Shown one piece after another: positions 42,919 to 52,420 of a DNA stretch of 57,702 bases (the first letter of the stretch is position 1; every line of letters begins with the position of its first letter). The stretch spans positions 1 to 57,702 of the forward strand of contig NZ_CABTXF010000005.1 in assembly GCF_902488755.1 (NCBI RefSeq), written 5' to 3'. This DNA comes from an uncultured Murdochiella sp. GTDB taxonomy: Bacteria > Bacillota > Clostridia > Tissierellales > Peptoniphilaceae. The position numbers were made by a program, and so were the translations under genes. The notes beneath the pieces were generated by a model, which was not told where the DNA came from, made no database searches, and worked only from the letters and a program-made list of their open reading frames with translations.

Positions 42919-44322
42919 ATGGCGAAACTGGTATCACAAGAGAACAATCGAGCCGTCTACACGTTGGAGATTGCTTGGGACACTTTTAATGCAGAGATCG
43001 AGAAAACGTATCAAAAGAATAAGCACCGTTTTCCCATCCACGGCTTCCGCAAGGGCAAAGCACCACGCAAGGTTATTGAAATGAATTATGGTGAAGGCGT
43101 GTTCTACGAAGATGCGCTCAACAGCCTTTTGCCGGAACAAATCGAGCAGGCGACCAAAGAGCTGGAGATTGAGGCTATTGGTCGTCCGGATGTGGACGTC
43201 AAAACGCTTGAAAAGAAACAGCCGGTTGTGATTGAAGTATCCACCGATACCATGCCGCATCCCGAACTTGCCGACTATAAGGGAATGGAAGTCGAACGCC
43301 ATCCTGTAACGGTTGATGAGGCAGATGTAGATCGCGTGATTCATGCGGAACAAGAGAAAAATGCGGTGATTCGTCCGGTTGAACGAGAAGCGAAGTTGGG
43401 CGATACCGTGCAGATGGATTATGCCGGAAGCGTCGACGGCGTTGCTTTTGAAGGCGGTACTGCCGAGAAGCAGACGTTGGAGCTGGGGTCCGGCGCCTTC
43501 ATTCCGGGATTTGAAGACCAGATTGTCGGTCACAAAGCCGGAGAATCGTTCGATGTGAACGTGACCTTCCCGGAGAAATATCATGCCGAAGATTTAGCAG
43601 GAAAAGATGCAGTTTTTGCGGTTACGCTGCATGAAGTGCAGGAAAAAGAGATTCCGGAAGCGAACGATGACTTTGCCCAGGATGTTTCTGAATTTGACAC
43701 CATGAAAGAGTACCGTGAATCGGTACGCAAGAATTTGCTGGAAAAGGCAGAGGAACAGGATCTCAACCGTCGTCAGTCGGATGCCTTGGCAAAGCTCGCC
43801 GAGCTTTCGCATGTCGAAGCACCGCAATCCATGATTGATGACCAGGTGGATGTGGAATTGCGTAATATGGCGAATCAAATGCAGCAGATGGGCATTTCCT
43901 TCGAGCAGTATATGCAATACAGCGGACAGAGCATCGAGATGCTGCGTGCGAATTATACGCCGTCCGCTCGTACGCGCGTTCAGGCGGATCTCGTTTTGGC
44001 AAGCCTTGTAGAAGAGCAGAAGTTTGAAGCGAGCGAAGAAGAAATCGAAAACGAGATGAAGGAAATTGCCGAAACCTACGGCGCGAAAGACCCAGAAGAC
44101 TTCCTTCGTCGCATGAAAGAAATGCACCAAGAAGACTTGGTGGCCGATGATATTCGCAAGAAGAAAGCCCTCGATTACTTGCTGGAGCAGGTAAAGTGGG
44201 TAGATGCGCCGGAAGAAGAGAAAAAAGAATCGGCAGAAGCGGAAAAGCCGAAGGCAACAAAAAAAGGCGCAAAAAAAGACAGCAAGAAGAAATCGGTGAA
44301 AGAAGAAAAAGAAGAGAAATAA
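42919..44322 (+). CDS. tig: Trigger factor, ribosome-bound chaperone
   Basis: A 467-residue chaperone and peptidyl-prolyl isomerase acting at the ribosome exit. The N-terminal ribosome-binding loop is GFRKGKAPRKVIE (about 42-54). An FKBP-type domain lies at about 150-240 (GDTVQMDYAGSVDGVAFEGG). The rest is the helical cradle. The last 35 residues are a Lys/Glu-rich tail (ATKKGAKKDSKKKSVKEEKE) not present in the Bacillus or E. coli proteins. AAAGGAG precedes ATG. clpP follows 36 nt later, the classical tig-clpP-clpX order. Confidence 0.95.
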   Translation: MAKLVSQENNRAVYTLEIAWDTFNAEIEKTYQKNKHRFPIHGFRKGKAPRKVIEMNYGEGVFYEDALNSLLPEQIEQATKELEIEAIGRPDVDVKTLEKKQPVVIEVSTDTMPHPELADYKGMEVERHPVTVDEADVDRVIHAEQEKNAVIRPVEREAKLGDTVQMDYAGSVDGVAFEGGTAEKQTLELGSGAFIPGFEDQIVGHKAGESFDVNVTFPEKYHAEDLAGKDAVFAVTLHEVQEKEIPEANDDFAQDVSEFDTMKEYRESVRKNLLEKAEEQDLNRRQSDALAKLAELSHVEAPQSMIDDQVDVELRNMANQMQQMGISFEQYMQYSGQSIEMLRANYTPSARTRVQADLVLASLVEEQKFEASEEEIENEMKEIAETYGAKDPEDFLRRMKEMHQEDLVADDIRKKKALDYLLEQVKWVDAPEEEKKESAEAEKPKATKKGAKKDSKKKSVKEEKEEK

Positions 44323-44358
44323 AACGGATCCAAGCATCCAAACGGAAAAGAGGAAAAT

Positions 44359-44943
44359 ATGCCTTTAATTCCTACGGTGATTGAAACGACCGGACGCGGT
44401 GAACGTGCTTACGATTTGTTTTCGCGTTTGCTGGAAGAACGTATTATTTTTGTGACCGGTCCGATTGAAACACAAATGGCGAATTTGATTGTTGGGCAGC
44501 TTTTGTTCCTGGAACATAAAGCGCCCAACAAGGATATCCAGCTGTATATCAACTCACCCGGCGGAGAAGTAACCGCGGGTTTAGCGATTTACGACACCAT
44601 GAACTACATTAAAAGCGATGTCTCGACGATTTGCGTCGGCATGGCAGCCAGCATGGCGGCAGTATTGCTCGCCTCCGGCACAAAGGGCAAGCGCTTTGCT
44701 CTGCCGAACGCAGATGTGATGATTCACCAGCCGTCCGGCGGCGCACAAGGTATGGCGTCGGATATTGAAATTACAGCAAAGAAGATTATCGAGACCAAGA
44801 AACAGCTAAATCGGATTCTGGCAGATGCGACGGGGCAAACGCTCAAAGTCATTGAGCGGGACACCGACCGTGACCGTTGGCTGAATGCGGAAGAGGCGAT
44901 GAAATACGGTCTCGTAGATCAAGTCATTACCTCCATGAAGTGA
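44359..44943 (+). CDS. clpP: ATP-dependent Clp protease proteolytic subunit
   Basis: A 194-residue serine protease that forms a double heptamer degrading proteins fed by ClpX. The triad is S98 in GMAASMAA, H123 in MIHQPSGG and D172 in RDTDRDRW. It is full length for the family. AAGAGGAAAA precedes ATG. Terminator-free spacing of 18 nt to clpX supports co-transcription. Confidence 0.97.
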   Translation: MPLIPTVIETTGRGERAYDLFSRLLEERIIFVTGPIETQMANLIVGQLLFLEHKAPNKDIQLYINSPGGEVTAGLAIYDTMNYIKSDVSTICVGMAASMAAVLLASGTKGKRFALPNADVMIHQPSGGAQGMASDIEITAKKIIETKKQLNRILADATGQTLKVIERDTDRDRWLNAEEAMKYGLVDQVITSMK

Positions 44944-44961
44944 GGAGAACAAGGAGGCGAA

Positions 44962-46233
44962 ATGGCGGATTTTCACGAAGATCCGGTGCGCTGCTCATTC
45001 TGCGGAAAATCGGCGGATGAGGTCGAACAGATTGTCGCCGGACCGGGCGTTTATATCTGCAACGAGTGCATTGACCTGTGTCATGAAATGACGCAGGAAC
45101 GTGCGAAACAGACAAAAAAGGCGAAAGCGACTACGCGCAGGCTGCCTACGCCCGAAGAAATTAAGCGGGCGCTGGACGATTATGTCATTGAGCAGGAAGA
45201 AGCGAAAAAGGTGCTTTCGGTAGCGGTGTATAACCACTATAAACGCATCTATCGTCAGGATGAGACGGCGGTGGACATCCAAAAGTCCAACATTTGCTTG
45301 ATCGGGCCAACCGGTTCGGGCAAAACATTGCTTGCGCAGACGCTGGCAAAAACGCTGCAAGTGCCGTTTGCTATCGCCGATGCGACTACGCTGACGGAAG
45401 CGGGCTATGTTGGTGAGGATGTGGAAAATATTATCCTCAAACTGGTACAAGCAGCGGATTATGACATTGAACTTGCCGAGCGGGGGATTATCTATATTGA
45501 TGAAATTGATAAGATAGCCCGAAAGTCCGAGAATCCTTCCATTACGCGCGATGTTTCCGGCGAAGGTGTGCAACAGGCGCTACTGAAGCTGATTGAAGGA
45601 ACGGTTGCCAATGTGCCACCGCAAGGGGGACGAAAACATCCCAATCAGGAATTTCTCCATGTCGATACCTCCAATATTCTGTTTATCGTCGGAGGCGCTT
45701 TTGCCGGCATTGAGAGGGTAATCAAGGATCGTCGTGAAAAGAACCCTATTGGTTTCAATCAAACGGTGGTAAACCATTCCGACGAGAGTGTTTCGGAGAC
45801 GCTGCACAACGCTATCCCCGAAGACCTTATGAAATTCGGATTGATTCCTGAACTCATCGGGCGCGTACCGGTATTGGTGGCGCTTAACGAGTTATCGGTG
45901 GAGACGCTGGAGCGTATATTAACGGAACCGAAGAACGCCCTGATTAAGCAATATCAGGAACTGTTCCGCATGGACGATTGCGAGTTGACCATTACGCCCG
46001 AAGCGATTCATGCGATTGCGGAAAAGAGCTTTTCCCGTAAGATGGGCGCACGCGGCTTGCGTTCCATAATGGAATCGGTATTGATGGACGCTATGTACCA
46101 CGTTCCCGGCGATCATCGCATTCGTCAGGTTGTGGTGGACGAGGACAATATTACAAACGATACGCCGCTTGCGTTATTGAAGCAGACTGAAATGCAGGGA
46201 CAGCAGAAAATGGCGCTCCATGCGAAAGAATAA
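44962..46233 (+). CDS. clpX: ATP-dependent Clp protease ATP-binding subunit
   Basis: A 423-residue AAA+ unfoldase that delivers substrates to ClpP. The N-terminal zinc finger uses C11, C14, C33 and C36. Walker A is GPTGSGKT (115-122), Walker B IIYIDEIDKI. The pore loop GYVGEDVE and the IGF ClpP-binding loop (ending NPIGFN) are present. The C-terminal small domain includes RKMGARGLRSIME. AAGGAGGCG precedes ATG. Confidence 0.97.
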   Translation: MADFHEDPVRCSFCGKSADEVEQIVAGPGVYICNECIDLCHEMTQERAKQTKKAKATTRRLPTPEEIKRALDDYVIEQEEAKKVLSVAVYNHYKRIYRQDETAVDIQKSNICLIGPTGSGKTLLAQTLAKTLQVPFAIADATTLTEAGYVGEDVENIILKLVQAADYDIELAERGIIYIDEIDKIARKSENPSITRDVSGEGVQQALLKLIEGTVANVPPQGGRKHPNQEFLHVDTSNILFIVGGAFAGIERVIKDRREKNPIGFNQTVVNHSDESVSETLHNAIPEDLMKFGLIPELIGRVPVLVALNELSVETLERILTEPKNALIKQYQELFRMDDCELTITPEAIHAIAEKSFSRKMGARGLRSIMESVLMDAMYHVPGDHRIRQVVVDEDNITNDTPLALLKQTEMQGQQKMALHAKE

Positions 46234-46264
46234 CGACAGGCATAGAAGAATTGAGCGGCGATGA

Positions 46265-46289
46265 ACAGCCGGGCAACCGGCTGTTTTTG
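46265..46289 (+). terminator. GNRA-loop terminator/attenuator between clpX and lon
   Basis: ACAGCCGG pairs perfectly with CCGGCTGT over a GCAA tetraloop, followed by TTTTT only 12 nt before the lon start. Its position suggests partial termination that lowers lon relative to clpX. Confidence 0.75.
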
Positions 46290-46301
46290 TTAGGAGAAAC
46301 C

Positions 46302-48719
46302 ATGTTACCTCAATATTATGAAGCGAAAAAAACGGTATTGCCCATATTACTGGCACGTGGTTCCGTGGTCTTTCCGAATCAGGTGATTCATTTTGATTTG
46401 GAGAGCGAAGAGGCGGAAAGCGTTCTGGAGTGGGCAACGCGCAATCATTCGCCGGTGGTGGTCGTCTCGATGCTGGATCCCACCATTGAGGAACCAAAAT
46501 TGGGCGATTTTGCCGAATTTGGCACGATTTCGACCATTCGCCAGTCCTTCCGTCTTCCCGGTGGACCGAGCAAGGTTGTCGTCGAGGGGAATGCGCGCGC
46601 CAAAATCACGCGCATTGTGCGCACCGATCCATACATCGAAGGAGAAGTGCTGGAATACACGTATTCTCCGAACCGCGTCGAGCAGGACGAGAAACTGAAA
46701 AATGTGATGCGCTTGACGGCGAATGCCGCGGTCAATTATCTGAAAGAATCCATGCAAGTGCCGGAAGTTTTTCTTTTCCCCCTTTTGGACGCAGAAGACC
46801 CGGGAATGCTCAGCGATGAATTGGCTTCTCATTTAGATCTTCGTCACGACGAAGAACTGGATTTATTGGAAGAACTGGATTTACAAGAGCGACTGTATAA
46901 ACTGCGGGCGGATATTTCTCTGCTGACGAAGCTGTCGCGTTTGGATAAAGAAATCAATGAAAAGGCACAGGAACGCCTTCAGCAGTCGCAAAAGGAATTT
47001 GTTCTGCGTGAGCAGATCAATATTTTGCGTGAAGAGTTGGGGGAAGCCGAAGGGGATCCGGACTCGTTGGTGGAGGAGTATAAGGAAACCTTTGACAAGC
47101 TCCCTCTTTCGGATGAAGCACGGGCAGCGGTCGAAAGTGAATTGGACAGACTCGCGTATCTGTCGCCGATGTCTCCGGATGTGAACGTATCGCGCACGTA
47201 TTTGGATACGTTGGCAGCCCTTCCCTGGGGCAAGTATACCGAAGACGTGGAAGATTTGTCCTACAGTCGAAAAATACTGGATCGAGACCATTACGGTTTA
47301 CGAGAAGTCAAAGAACGCATTTTGGAGTTTATTGCCGTTAGACAGCTGCGCAAGGACTCCAAAGGCTCCATTCTTTGTTTCGTGGGGCCTCCGGGCGTGG
47401 GCAAAACCTCCATTGCGCGTGGCATTGCCGCCGCCATCGGACGAAAATTCGTGTCGATGCGTTTAGGTGGCGTTTCCGATGAAGCAGAAATTCGCGGACA
47501 CCGCAAGACGTATGTGGGGGCTATGCCGGGTCGCATTATTTATCACATGACTAAAGCGAAAAGCATGAATCCGGTGTTTTTGTTGGATGAGGTGGATAAG
47601 ATTGGCAGCGATTTTCGCGGAGATCCTGCGAGCGCGTTGCTGGAAGTGTTGGATCCGGAACAAAATACGGCGTTTCAGGATCGCTTTTTGGAGATTCCCT
47701 TTGATTTATCGCAGGTGATGTTCATTACAACCGCCAATACGACGGAAACCATTCCGCGTCCGTTGCTGGATCGTATGGAAGTCATTCGCATTGAGGGGTA
47801 TACGGACCGCGAAAAAATGGTCATTGCCAAGCGCCATTTGCTTCCGAAAGCGCGCAAAGAAAGTGGATTGACCACCAAACAGATTTCCTTCCCACCGGCT
47901 ATTCTGGAGGATGTGCTTCATTTTTACACCCGTGAAGCAGGTGTGCGTGAATTGGAGCGTCAGATTGAAAAAGTCTGCCGTCGTGCGGCGAAACGCATTG
48001 TGTTGGGCGAAAAAACGGTGCATATCGGAAAGAGAACATTACCCGATTTTCTGGGAATGCCCAAGTATGCGGATGAACCCATAGCCAAAACGCCGCAAAT
48101 CGGTGTCGTGAACGGTTTAGCGTGGACAGAGGTGGGTGGCGAAATCCTCAAGGTGGAAGCCAATCTCATGACCGGTCATGGCGGCGTACTGACGACGGGA
48201 TCCATTGGAGATGTCATGCGCGAATCGGCGCAGCTTTCGCTGTCGTTTGTGCGCGCCAATGCGAAACGCTACGGAATCGATCCGGGATTCTATAATTACT
48301 ATGATACGCATATCCACATGCCGGAGGGTGCGGTGCCGAAGGATGGACCTTCCGCCGGCGTGACCATCCTTACGGCATTGGTTTCGGCGTTAACGAAGCG
48401 TCCGGTGCGTAACGACATTGCCATGACAGGCGAAATGACCCTAACGGGGCAAGTGCTTGCCATCGGCGGCGTGAAAGAAAAAATCCTGGCGGCAAGACGC
48501 TATCACATTTCGACGATTTTTCTGCCAAAAGAGAACCATCGCGATTTGATGGAAATGGAAGACGAGGTAAAAGAAGGCTTGCAATTCGTGGAGATTTCTC
48601 ACGTTGATGAAGTCCTTCAGGCGGCGTTGCTTGAACCGATGGAAAGCAAAAAGCCCATCGTATTTCAGGCGGAAGAAAAGACGCACGATCTCGGCTTTCG
48701 TGTTGCGGACGGGAGATAG
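46302..48719 (+). CDS. lon: ATP-dependent protease Lon
   Basis: An 805-residue single-chain AAA+ protease. It has an N-terminal LON substrate domain (about 10-200), coiled coils, then Walker A GPPGVGKTS (about 362), Walker B FLLDEVDKIG, and a C-terminal protease domain with the dyad S684 (DGPSAG) and K725 (IGGVKEK). ATG 46302 is preceded by TTAGGAGAAACC; the in-frame upstream start at 46251 would overlap the attenuator hairpin. ysxC follows after 2 nt, as in Bacillus. Confidence 0.96.
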   Translation: MLPQYYEAKKTVLPILLARGSVVFPNQVIHFDLESEEAESVLEWATRNHSPVVVVSMLDPTIEEPKLGDFAEFGTISTIRQSFRLPGGPSKVVVEGNARAKITRIVRTDPYIEGEVLEYTYSPNRVEQDEKLKNVMRLTANAAVNYLKESMQVPEVFLFPLLDAEDPGMLSDELASHLDLRHDEELDLLEELDLQERLYKLRADISLLTKLSRLDKEINEKAQERLQQSQKEFVLREQINILREELGEAEGDPDSLVEEYKETFDKLPLSDEARAAVESELDRLAYLSPMSPDVNVSRTYLDTLAALPWGKYTEDVEDLSYSRKILDRDHYGLREVKERILEFIAVRQLRKDSKGSILCFVGPPGVGKTSIARGIAAAIGRKFVSMRLGGVSDEAEIRGHRKTYVGAMPGRIIYHMTKAKSMNPVFLLDEVDKIGSDFRGDPASALLEVLDPEQNTAFQDRFLEIPFDLSQVMFITTANTTETIPRPLLDRMEVIRIEGYTDREKMVIAKRHLLPKARKESGLTTKQISFPPAILEDVLHFYTREAGVRELERQIEKVCRRAAKRIVLGEKTVHIGKRTLPDFLGMPKYADEPIAKTPQIGVVNGLAWTEVGGEILKVEANLMTGHGGVLTTGSIGDVMRESAQLSLSFVRANAKRYGIDPGFYNYYDTHIHMPEGAVPKDGPSAGVTILTALVSALTKRPVRNDIAMTGEMTLTGQVLAIGGVKEKILAARRYHISTIFLPKENHRDLMEMEDEVKEGLQFVEISHVDEVLQAALLEPMESKKPIVFQAEEKTHDLGFRVADGR

Positions 48720-48721
48720 AG

Positions 48722-49333
48722 ATGAAGGTCATCACTTCGGAATTAGAAGCTATGGCAGTTCAGCCGGCGCAGTATCCCAAAGAGGAGTTGCCGGAGATTG
48801 CCTTTGCCGGTCGGTCGAACGTGGGCAAATCCACGTTAATCAATACATTTTGCCAGCGCAAAAAGCTGGCGTATACTTCCGCCACCCCCGGAAAAACGCG
48901 CACGGTTAATTTTTATGGGGTCGAAGCCGAGTGGGCGGAGGAGCGTCATCGGTTTCGCTTAGTGGATCTTCCCGGCTACGGCTATGCCAAAGTCGCCCGT
49001 CAGGCGCAGGATGAATGGGCAAAAAGCATCAATTTGTATCTTGAAGAACGCAAGGGTCTTAGGGAAGTGCTTCTTCTCTGCGATTTGCGTCATGCGCCGA
49101 CAGCGCAGGATGTGCAGATGTTAGACTGGATTCGCGCAAAGGGATATCGGGGCTTAGTGATTGCCACCAAGGCGGATAAGTTGCCCACGACGAAAGTACT
49201 TGCGCAGCGCAACGCAATGGCGAAAGTCTTAGCCATCCCCCCGGCGGACATTTATCCTTATGCCGGAAGCGTCGCGAAAAAATCGTTTGGCATTGAAGCG
49301 ATTCGGGCGTTGTTCTGCGAATTGCTTGGCTAA
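48722..49333 (+). CDS. ysxC: Ribosome biogenesis GTP-binding protein YsxC/EngB
   Basis: A 203-residue TRAFAC GTPase needed for 50S assembly. G1 is GRSNVGKST, G3 DLPGYGYA, G4 TKADK and G5-like AGSVAKK. The switch region contains TPGKTRTVNF. It starts 2 nt after lon, with AGATAGAG as a weak ribosome site, so coupling is likely. Confidence 0.95.
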   Translation: MKVITSELEAMAVQPAQYPKEELPEIAFAGRSNVGKSTLINTFCQRKKLAYTSATPGKTRTVNFYGVEAEWAEERHRFRLVDLPGYGYAKVARQAQDEWAKSINLYLEERKGLREVLLLCDLRHAPTAQDVQMLDWIRAKGYRGLVIATKADKLPTTKVLAQRNAMAKVLAIPPADIYPYAGSVAKKSFGIEAIRALFCELLG

Positions 49334-49429
49334 GTACAGCCGTTTGCTTGGTCTATAGTATTTACATTCTCTTTTTGGGCAAAGGTCGTTCCGGTTATTG
49401 CTGTTGCATGGAGAGAGAAGAAAGGGAAC

Positions 49430-50605
49430 ATGATGAAGGTATTACTTACCAGCGATTTGAATCCGGGCTCCGTCAATGGCGTTATCGTTTCTGTGCTCAT
49501 GCTTAAGCAGGAGTTGGAACGGCATGGGTGCGAAGTCAAGTTACTCACCCTCTCTTCCACGCGCGAAACGTATCGCGAAGGGGATGTCTATTATGTCGGT
49601 TCCATTCCGTTGGGGGCAATCTATCCCGATTTGCGTGCGTCCCTTAATACGCACAGCTCGCTGGTGGATGAACTCATTGCTTGGAAACCGGACATTATCC
49701 ATTCCCAATGCGAGTTTTTCACCTATTCTTTTGTGCAGCGCATAGCGAAACATTGCTCCTGCCCAATTATCCATACTTACCACACACAATATGAGTACTA
49801 TACTAAGTATGTTTTGCCGGGAAACTGGGATGGGCTGTTGGCTCGTGTGATGGCGCTTCGCTTGCGTTCTGCGGATGTGGTGATTGCGCCGACGGAAAAA
49901 ACCGAGCGCTATTTGCTGAACGAAGGCATTTGTTCCTGTGTTCGGGTGATTCCTACCGGTATTGATCTGGATTCGTTTTCGCGTGCCGGTTCGCCGGAAG
50001 AACGAGTGGCGCTGCGCAACCATCTGGGTGTTCCGAAAGATTGGCGTCTATATGGCAGTGTGGGGCGTGTCGCGCAGGAAAAAAATTTGGACGAAGTTCT
50101 GGCGATTCATCAGCGTGTGCGGGAAAAGCGTAATGATTTGGGCTTGCTCATCGTCGGCGATGGTGCAGGGATGAAGCAACTAAAAAAACAGATTGATGCA
50201 CGGGGCGTAAACGACAGCGTATTTTTGACGGGCATGGTGCCGAAAGAGACAGTGGGCTCGTATTATCAACTGTTGGATGTGTTCATCTCGGCATCGGTAT
50301 CCGAAACGCAGGGTCTCACGTATATTGAAGCGCTTTCGAACGGTCGGCCGGTAATTGCCCGTCGGGATGAAGCGATTACGCACGTGGTAAAGAGCGGCGT
50401 CAACGGCTATCAATACGATGCGCCGGAGGAATGTGAGCGTGTGCTTTTGCAGCTATTTTCCGATGCGCAATTGTATGAGCAATGGAAGAACGGGGCTTGG
50501 GAAAGTCGAGAACAATTCAGTAAAGAACGCTTTGGCGAACGGGTATTTTCCCTCTATTGTGAGCAGTTAGGCAACGGTTTTACCGACGTTTCGTCGAAAG
50601 CATAG
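49430..50605 (+). CDS. GT4 glycosyltransferase, probably diacylglycerol glucosyltransferase
   Basis: A 391-residue GT-B enzyme. The N-terminal domain begins VLLTSDLNPGSVNGVIVSV and carries HTYHTQYEYYTKYV, a block typical of 1,2-diacylglycerol 3-glucosyltransferases that make membrane glycolipids and lipoteichoic-acid anchors. The C-terminal nucleotide-sugar domain shows GSVGRVAQEKNLDEV and the E-x7-E motif region SVSETQGLTYIEALSNGRPVI. AAAGGG lies before the tandem ATGATG at 49430/49433. It is followed after 40 nt by the VTT membrane protein. Exact acceptor and linkage are inferred. Confidence 0.85.
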   Translation: MMKVLLTSDLNPGSVNGVIVSVLMLKQELERHGCEVKLLTLSSTRETYREGDVYYVGSIPLGAIYPDLRASLNTHSSLVDELIAWKPDIIHSQCEFFTYSFVQRIAKHCSCPIIHTYHTQYEYYTKYVLPGNWDGLLARVMALRLRSADVVIAPTEKTERYLLNEGICSCVRVIPTGIDLDSFSRAGSPEERVALRNHLGVPKDWRLYGSVGRVAQEKNLDEVLAIHQRVREKRNDLGLLIVGDGAGMKQLKKQIDARGVNDSVFLTGMVPKETVGSYYQLLDVFISASVSETQGLTYIEALSNGRPVIARRDEAITHVVKSGVNGYQYDAPEECERVLLQLFSDAQLYEQWKNGAWESREQFSKERFGERVFSLYCEQLGNGFTDVSSKA

Positions 50606-50645
50606 CGTCCGATCCGATAGGAAACAACCCCTCGAAGGAGGATGG

Positions 50646-51371
50646 ATGACAAGCCAAATACCAGAAATAAACGAAGAACAAAAAGAGGAGAAGAAGGAAA
50701 GAGCCCATCGATTGGCGGAATGGCGCAAGAAGCATCCCGTGGATCCGGTCAAGGCGGCTAAACTTCGCCGTCTGATGACCATAGCCACGATCATCGGCAT
50801 TCTCGCTTGCGTGGCTCTTGGACTTTATGGCTGGCGGCTGGGCATTTTCACCAGCACCGAGAAGATGCAGGAGTTCATCTCTCGTTCCGGCGTTTGGGGC
50901 GCTTTCTTTTTCTTTTTGTTGCAGATTGTTCAGTGCATTATCCCCATCATTCCGGGCAATGTGACTTCGCTCTTCGGCATTTACTTCTTTGGACCGCTAC
51001 CGGGCTTTTTGCTCGATTATTTGGGCATTTGTGTCGGCGAAGTGATCGTGTTTTTGCTGGCTCGCTTTTTCGGCCCGACTTTTGTTCATGCGGCGGTAAA
51101 ACCGGAAACTTTTGAGAAATACAGCAAATGGCTGGATGCCAATGATGAGAAGATTAAAAAGTTCTTTATTTGGACGATGGTGCTTCCTGGAATGCCGGAC
51201 GACGTCATCTGTATGGTGATGGGTTTAACCAATATGTCGTTTAAGACGTTTGCCCTGCATTTAGCGTGGACGAAGGTTCCGGCACTTTTCATCTACACGT
51301 TCTTCTTGGATTATGCGTTTAAGCAGGGCGGTGAAGTACTGCGTTGGTTAAAGAGTGGTTTTATAAAGTAA
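50646..51371 (+). CDS. TVP38/TMEM64 (VTT/DedA-type) membrane protein
   Basis: A 241-residue integral membrane protein. A charged cytoplasmic N-terminus (1-40) is followed by about five hydrophobic segments. The VTT signature region reads FFGPLPGFLLDYLGICVGE and then LLARFFGPTFV. VTT proteins act as lipid scramblases or undecaprenyl-phosphate flippases in studied cases. Its place after a glycolipid glycosyltransferase suggests envelope lipid transport, an inference. GAAGGAGGATGG supports ATG 50646. It ends at a bidirectional terminator shared with rubredoxin. Confidence 0.85.
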   Translation: MTSQIPEINEEQKEEKKERAHRLAEWRKKHPVDPVKAAKLRRLMTIATIIGILACVALGLYGWRLGIFTSTEKMQEFISRSGVWGAFFFFLLQIVQCIIPIIPGNVTSLFGIYFFGPLPGFLLDYLGICVGEVIVFLLARFFGPTFVHAAVKPETFEKYSKWLDANDEKIKKFFIWTMVLPGMPDDVICMVMGLTNMSFKTFALHLAWTKVPALFIYTFFLDYAFKQGGEVLRWLKSGFIK

Positions 51372-51410
51372 ACAGCGCATTTTATGGCATTCGGTCTCTA
51401 TGATAAACAT

Positions 51411-51454
51411 AAAGCGCGACCGCTCCTCAAAAGGGGAGCGGTCGCGCTTTATTT
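51411..51454. terminator. Bidirectional terminator between VTT and rubredoxin genes
   Basis: AAAGCGCGACCGCTCC pairs perfectly with GGAGCGGTCGCGCTTT over an 8-nt loop. A-run and T-run flanks let it serve both convergent genes. Confidence 0.92.
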
Positions 51455-51467
51455 CCAGTTTGGTTAC

Positions 51468-51629
51468 TTATTCCACCGGTTCAAATTCGTCTTTGCCTAC
51501 GCCGCAGACGGGGCAGACCCAATCTTCCGGCAGGTCTTCAAAAGCGGTGCCCGGCTTGATGCCGTTTTCCGGATCGCCGAGTTCGGGATCATAAATGTGA
51601 CCGCAAGCGGTGCATTCGTATTTTTTCAT
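51468..51629 (-). CDS. Rubredoxin
   Basis: A 53-residue iron protein carrying one Fe in four cysteines: CTACGHIYD near the N-terminus and CPVCGVGKDEF near the end, the two CxxCG knuckles of the family. It transfers electrons, often to oxygen- or peroxide-reducing enzymes in anaerobes. GGAGGAAAAAAC precedes ATG 51629. The gene stands alone on the minus strand with its own promoter. Confidence 0.96.
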   Translation of the reverse strand: MKKYECTACGHIYDPELGDPENGIKPGTAFEDLPEDWVCPVCGVGKDEFEPVE

Positions 51630-51680
51630 GTTTTTTCCTCCATCCATTCTTATCGCACGCTGTTTGTCAGCGTTACTGTA

Positions 51681-51710
51681 TGTATACCATTCTTCCGACA
51701 ATTCAAACAA
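51681..51710 (-). promoter_or_regulatory. Rubredoxin promoter
   Basis: On the minus strand TTGTTT, an 18-bp spacer and TATACA with an upstream TGG form an extended -10 promoter about 50 nt before the start codon. Confidence 0.55.
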
Positions 51711-51896
51711 AGAAGAATTTCGATTCATCGAGAAGAAAAGCGACGATGCGCAATGTGCGTTGTGTAAGGCGTTACGATTGTCGGTTGTTGGGGTATGAAG
51801 GGGACAAAGAAGAAAGCATAAGGAATAAAACGGAGAGTTGTCTTTTCTTGTGGGCAGGCACTTTTCGGTCGAACGCAAACGCGAAAGGAGGATTTC

Positions 51897-52304
51897 GTGC
51901 TGTATGATTATTCTTGTGCCGTACCGAGCGAAATCGCTTCGGTATGCGCGGCGGTTCGTGAACAAATTGCAAAAATCCGAGAACAGTGTGCGTTAGATAA
52001 TGACCAGTTGATGGATTTGCGTCTGATTCTCAGCGAATTGATGATTAACGGTTGTGAACACGGCAACCGCAATGAGCATAATAAGCAGGTGCACCTGCAC
52101 CTTACGGTTACCGATACGCTTATTCACATTCGCGTGCGTGATGAAGGCAGCGGTTTCGAACTCAATTTGGAAAAAAATGCGCCGCATCATCTGGACTGTG
52201 GTGGACGGGGACTGCGGATTGTCGCTAAATTAGTGGATAAAATGGACGTCAGGCAAAATGAGGTGGATTGCATTTTGCATCGCAGCAGGTACATTTCTTC
52301 GTAG
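51897..52304 (+). CDS. RsbW/SpoIIAB-type ATP-binding protein (GHKL anti-sigma kinase family)
   Basis: A 135-residue HATPase_c_2 protein. The N box is ELMINGCEHGN, the G1 box RDEGSGF and the G2 box GGRGLRIV. Family members bind and inhibit sigma factors or phosphorylate STAS antagonists. It begins at GTG 51897 with AAAGGAGG 5 nt upstream. No sigma factor or STAS antagonist lies beside it, so its partner must be encoded elsewhere. Confidence 0.85.
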   Translation: MLYDYSCAVPSEIASVCAAVREQIAKIREQCALDNDQLMDLRLILSELMINGCEHGNRNEHNKQVHLHLTVTDTLIHIRVRDEGSGFELNLEKNAPHHLDCGGRGLRIVAKLVDKMDVRQNEVDCILHRSRYISS

Positions 52305-52335
52305 GGTTGAAAAGAGCAAGAAAAATACGAAAGAC

Positions 52336-52361
52336 AAATCAGGGCGTGCCCTGATTTTTTT
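52336..52361 (+). terminator. Terminator after the anti-sigma-like gene
   Basis: AAATCAGGG pairs with CCCTGATTT over a CGTG loop, followed by TTTT. Confidence 0.92.
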
Positions 52362-52420
52362 ATGGTGTTGCAGTCCATGTGTTAAAATAATAGCGATTGT
52401 GATCAAAGGAGTAGTAAAGA

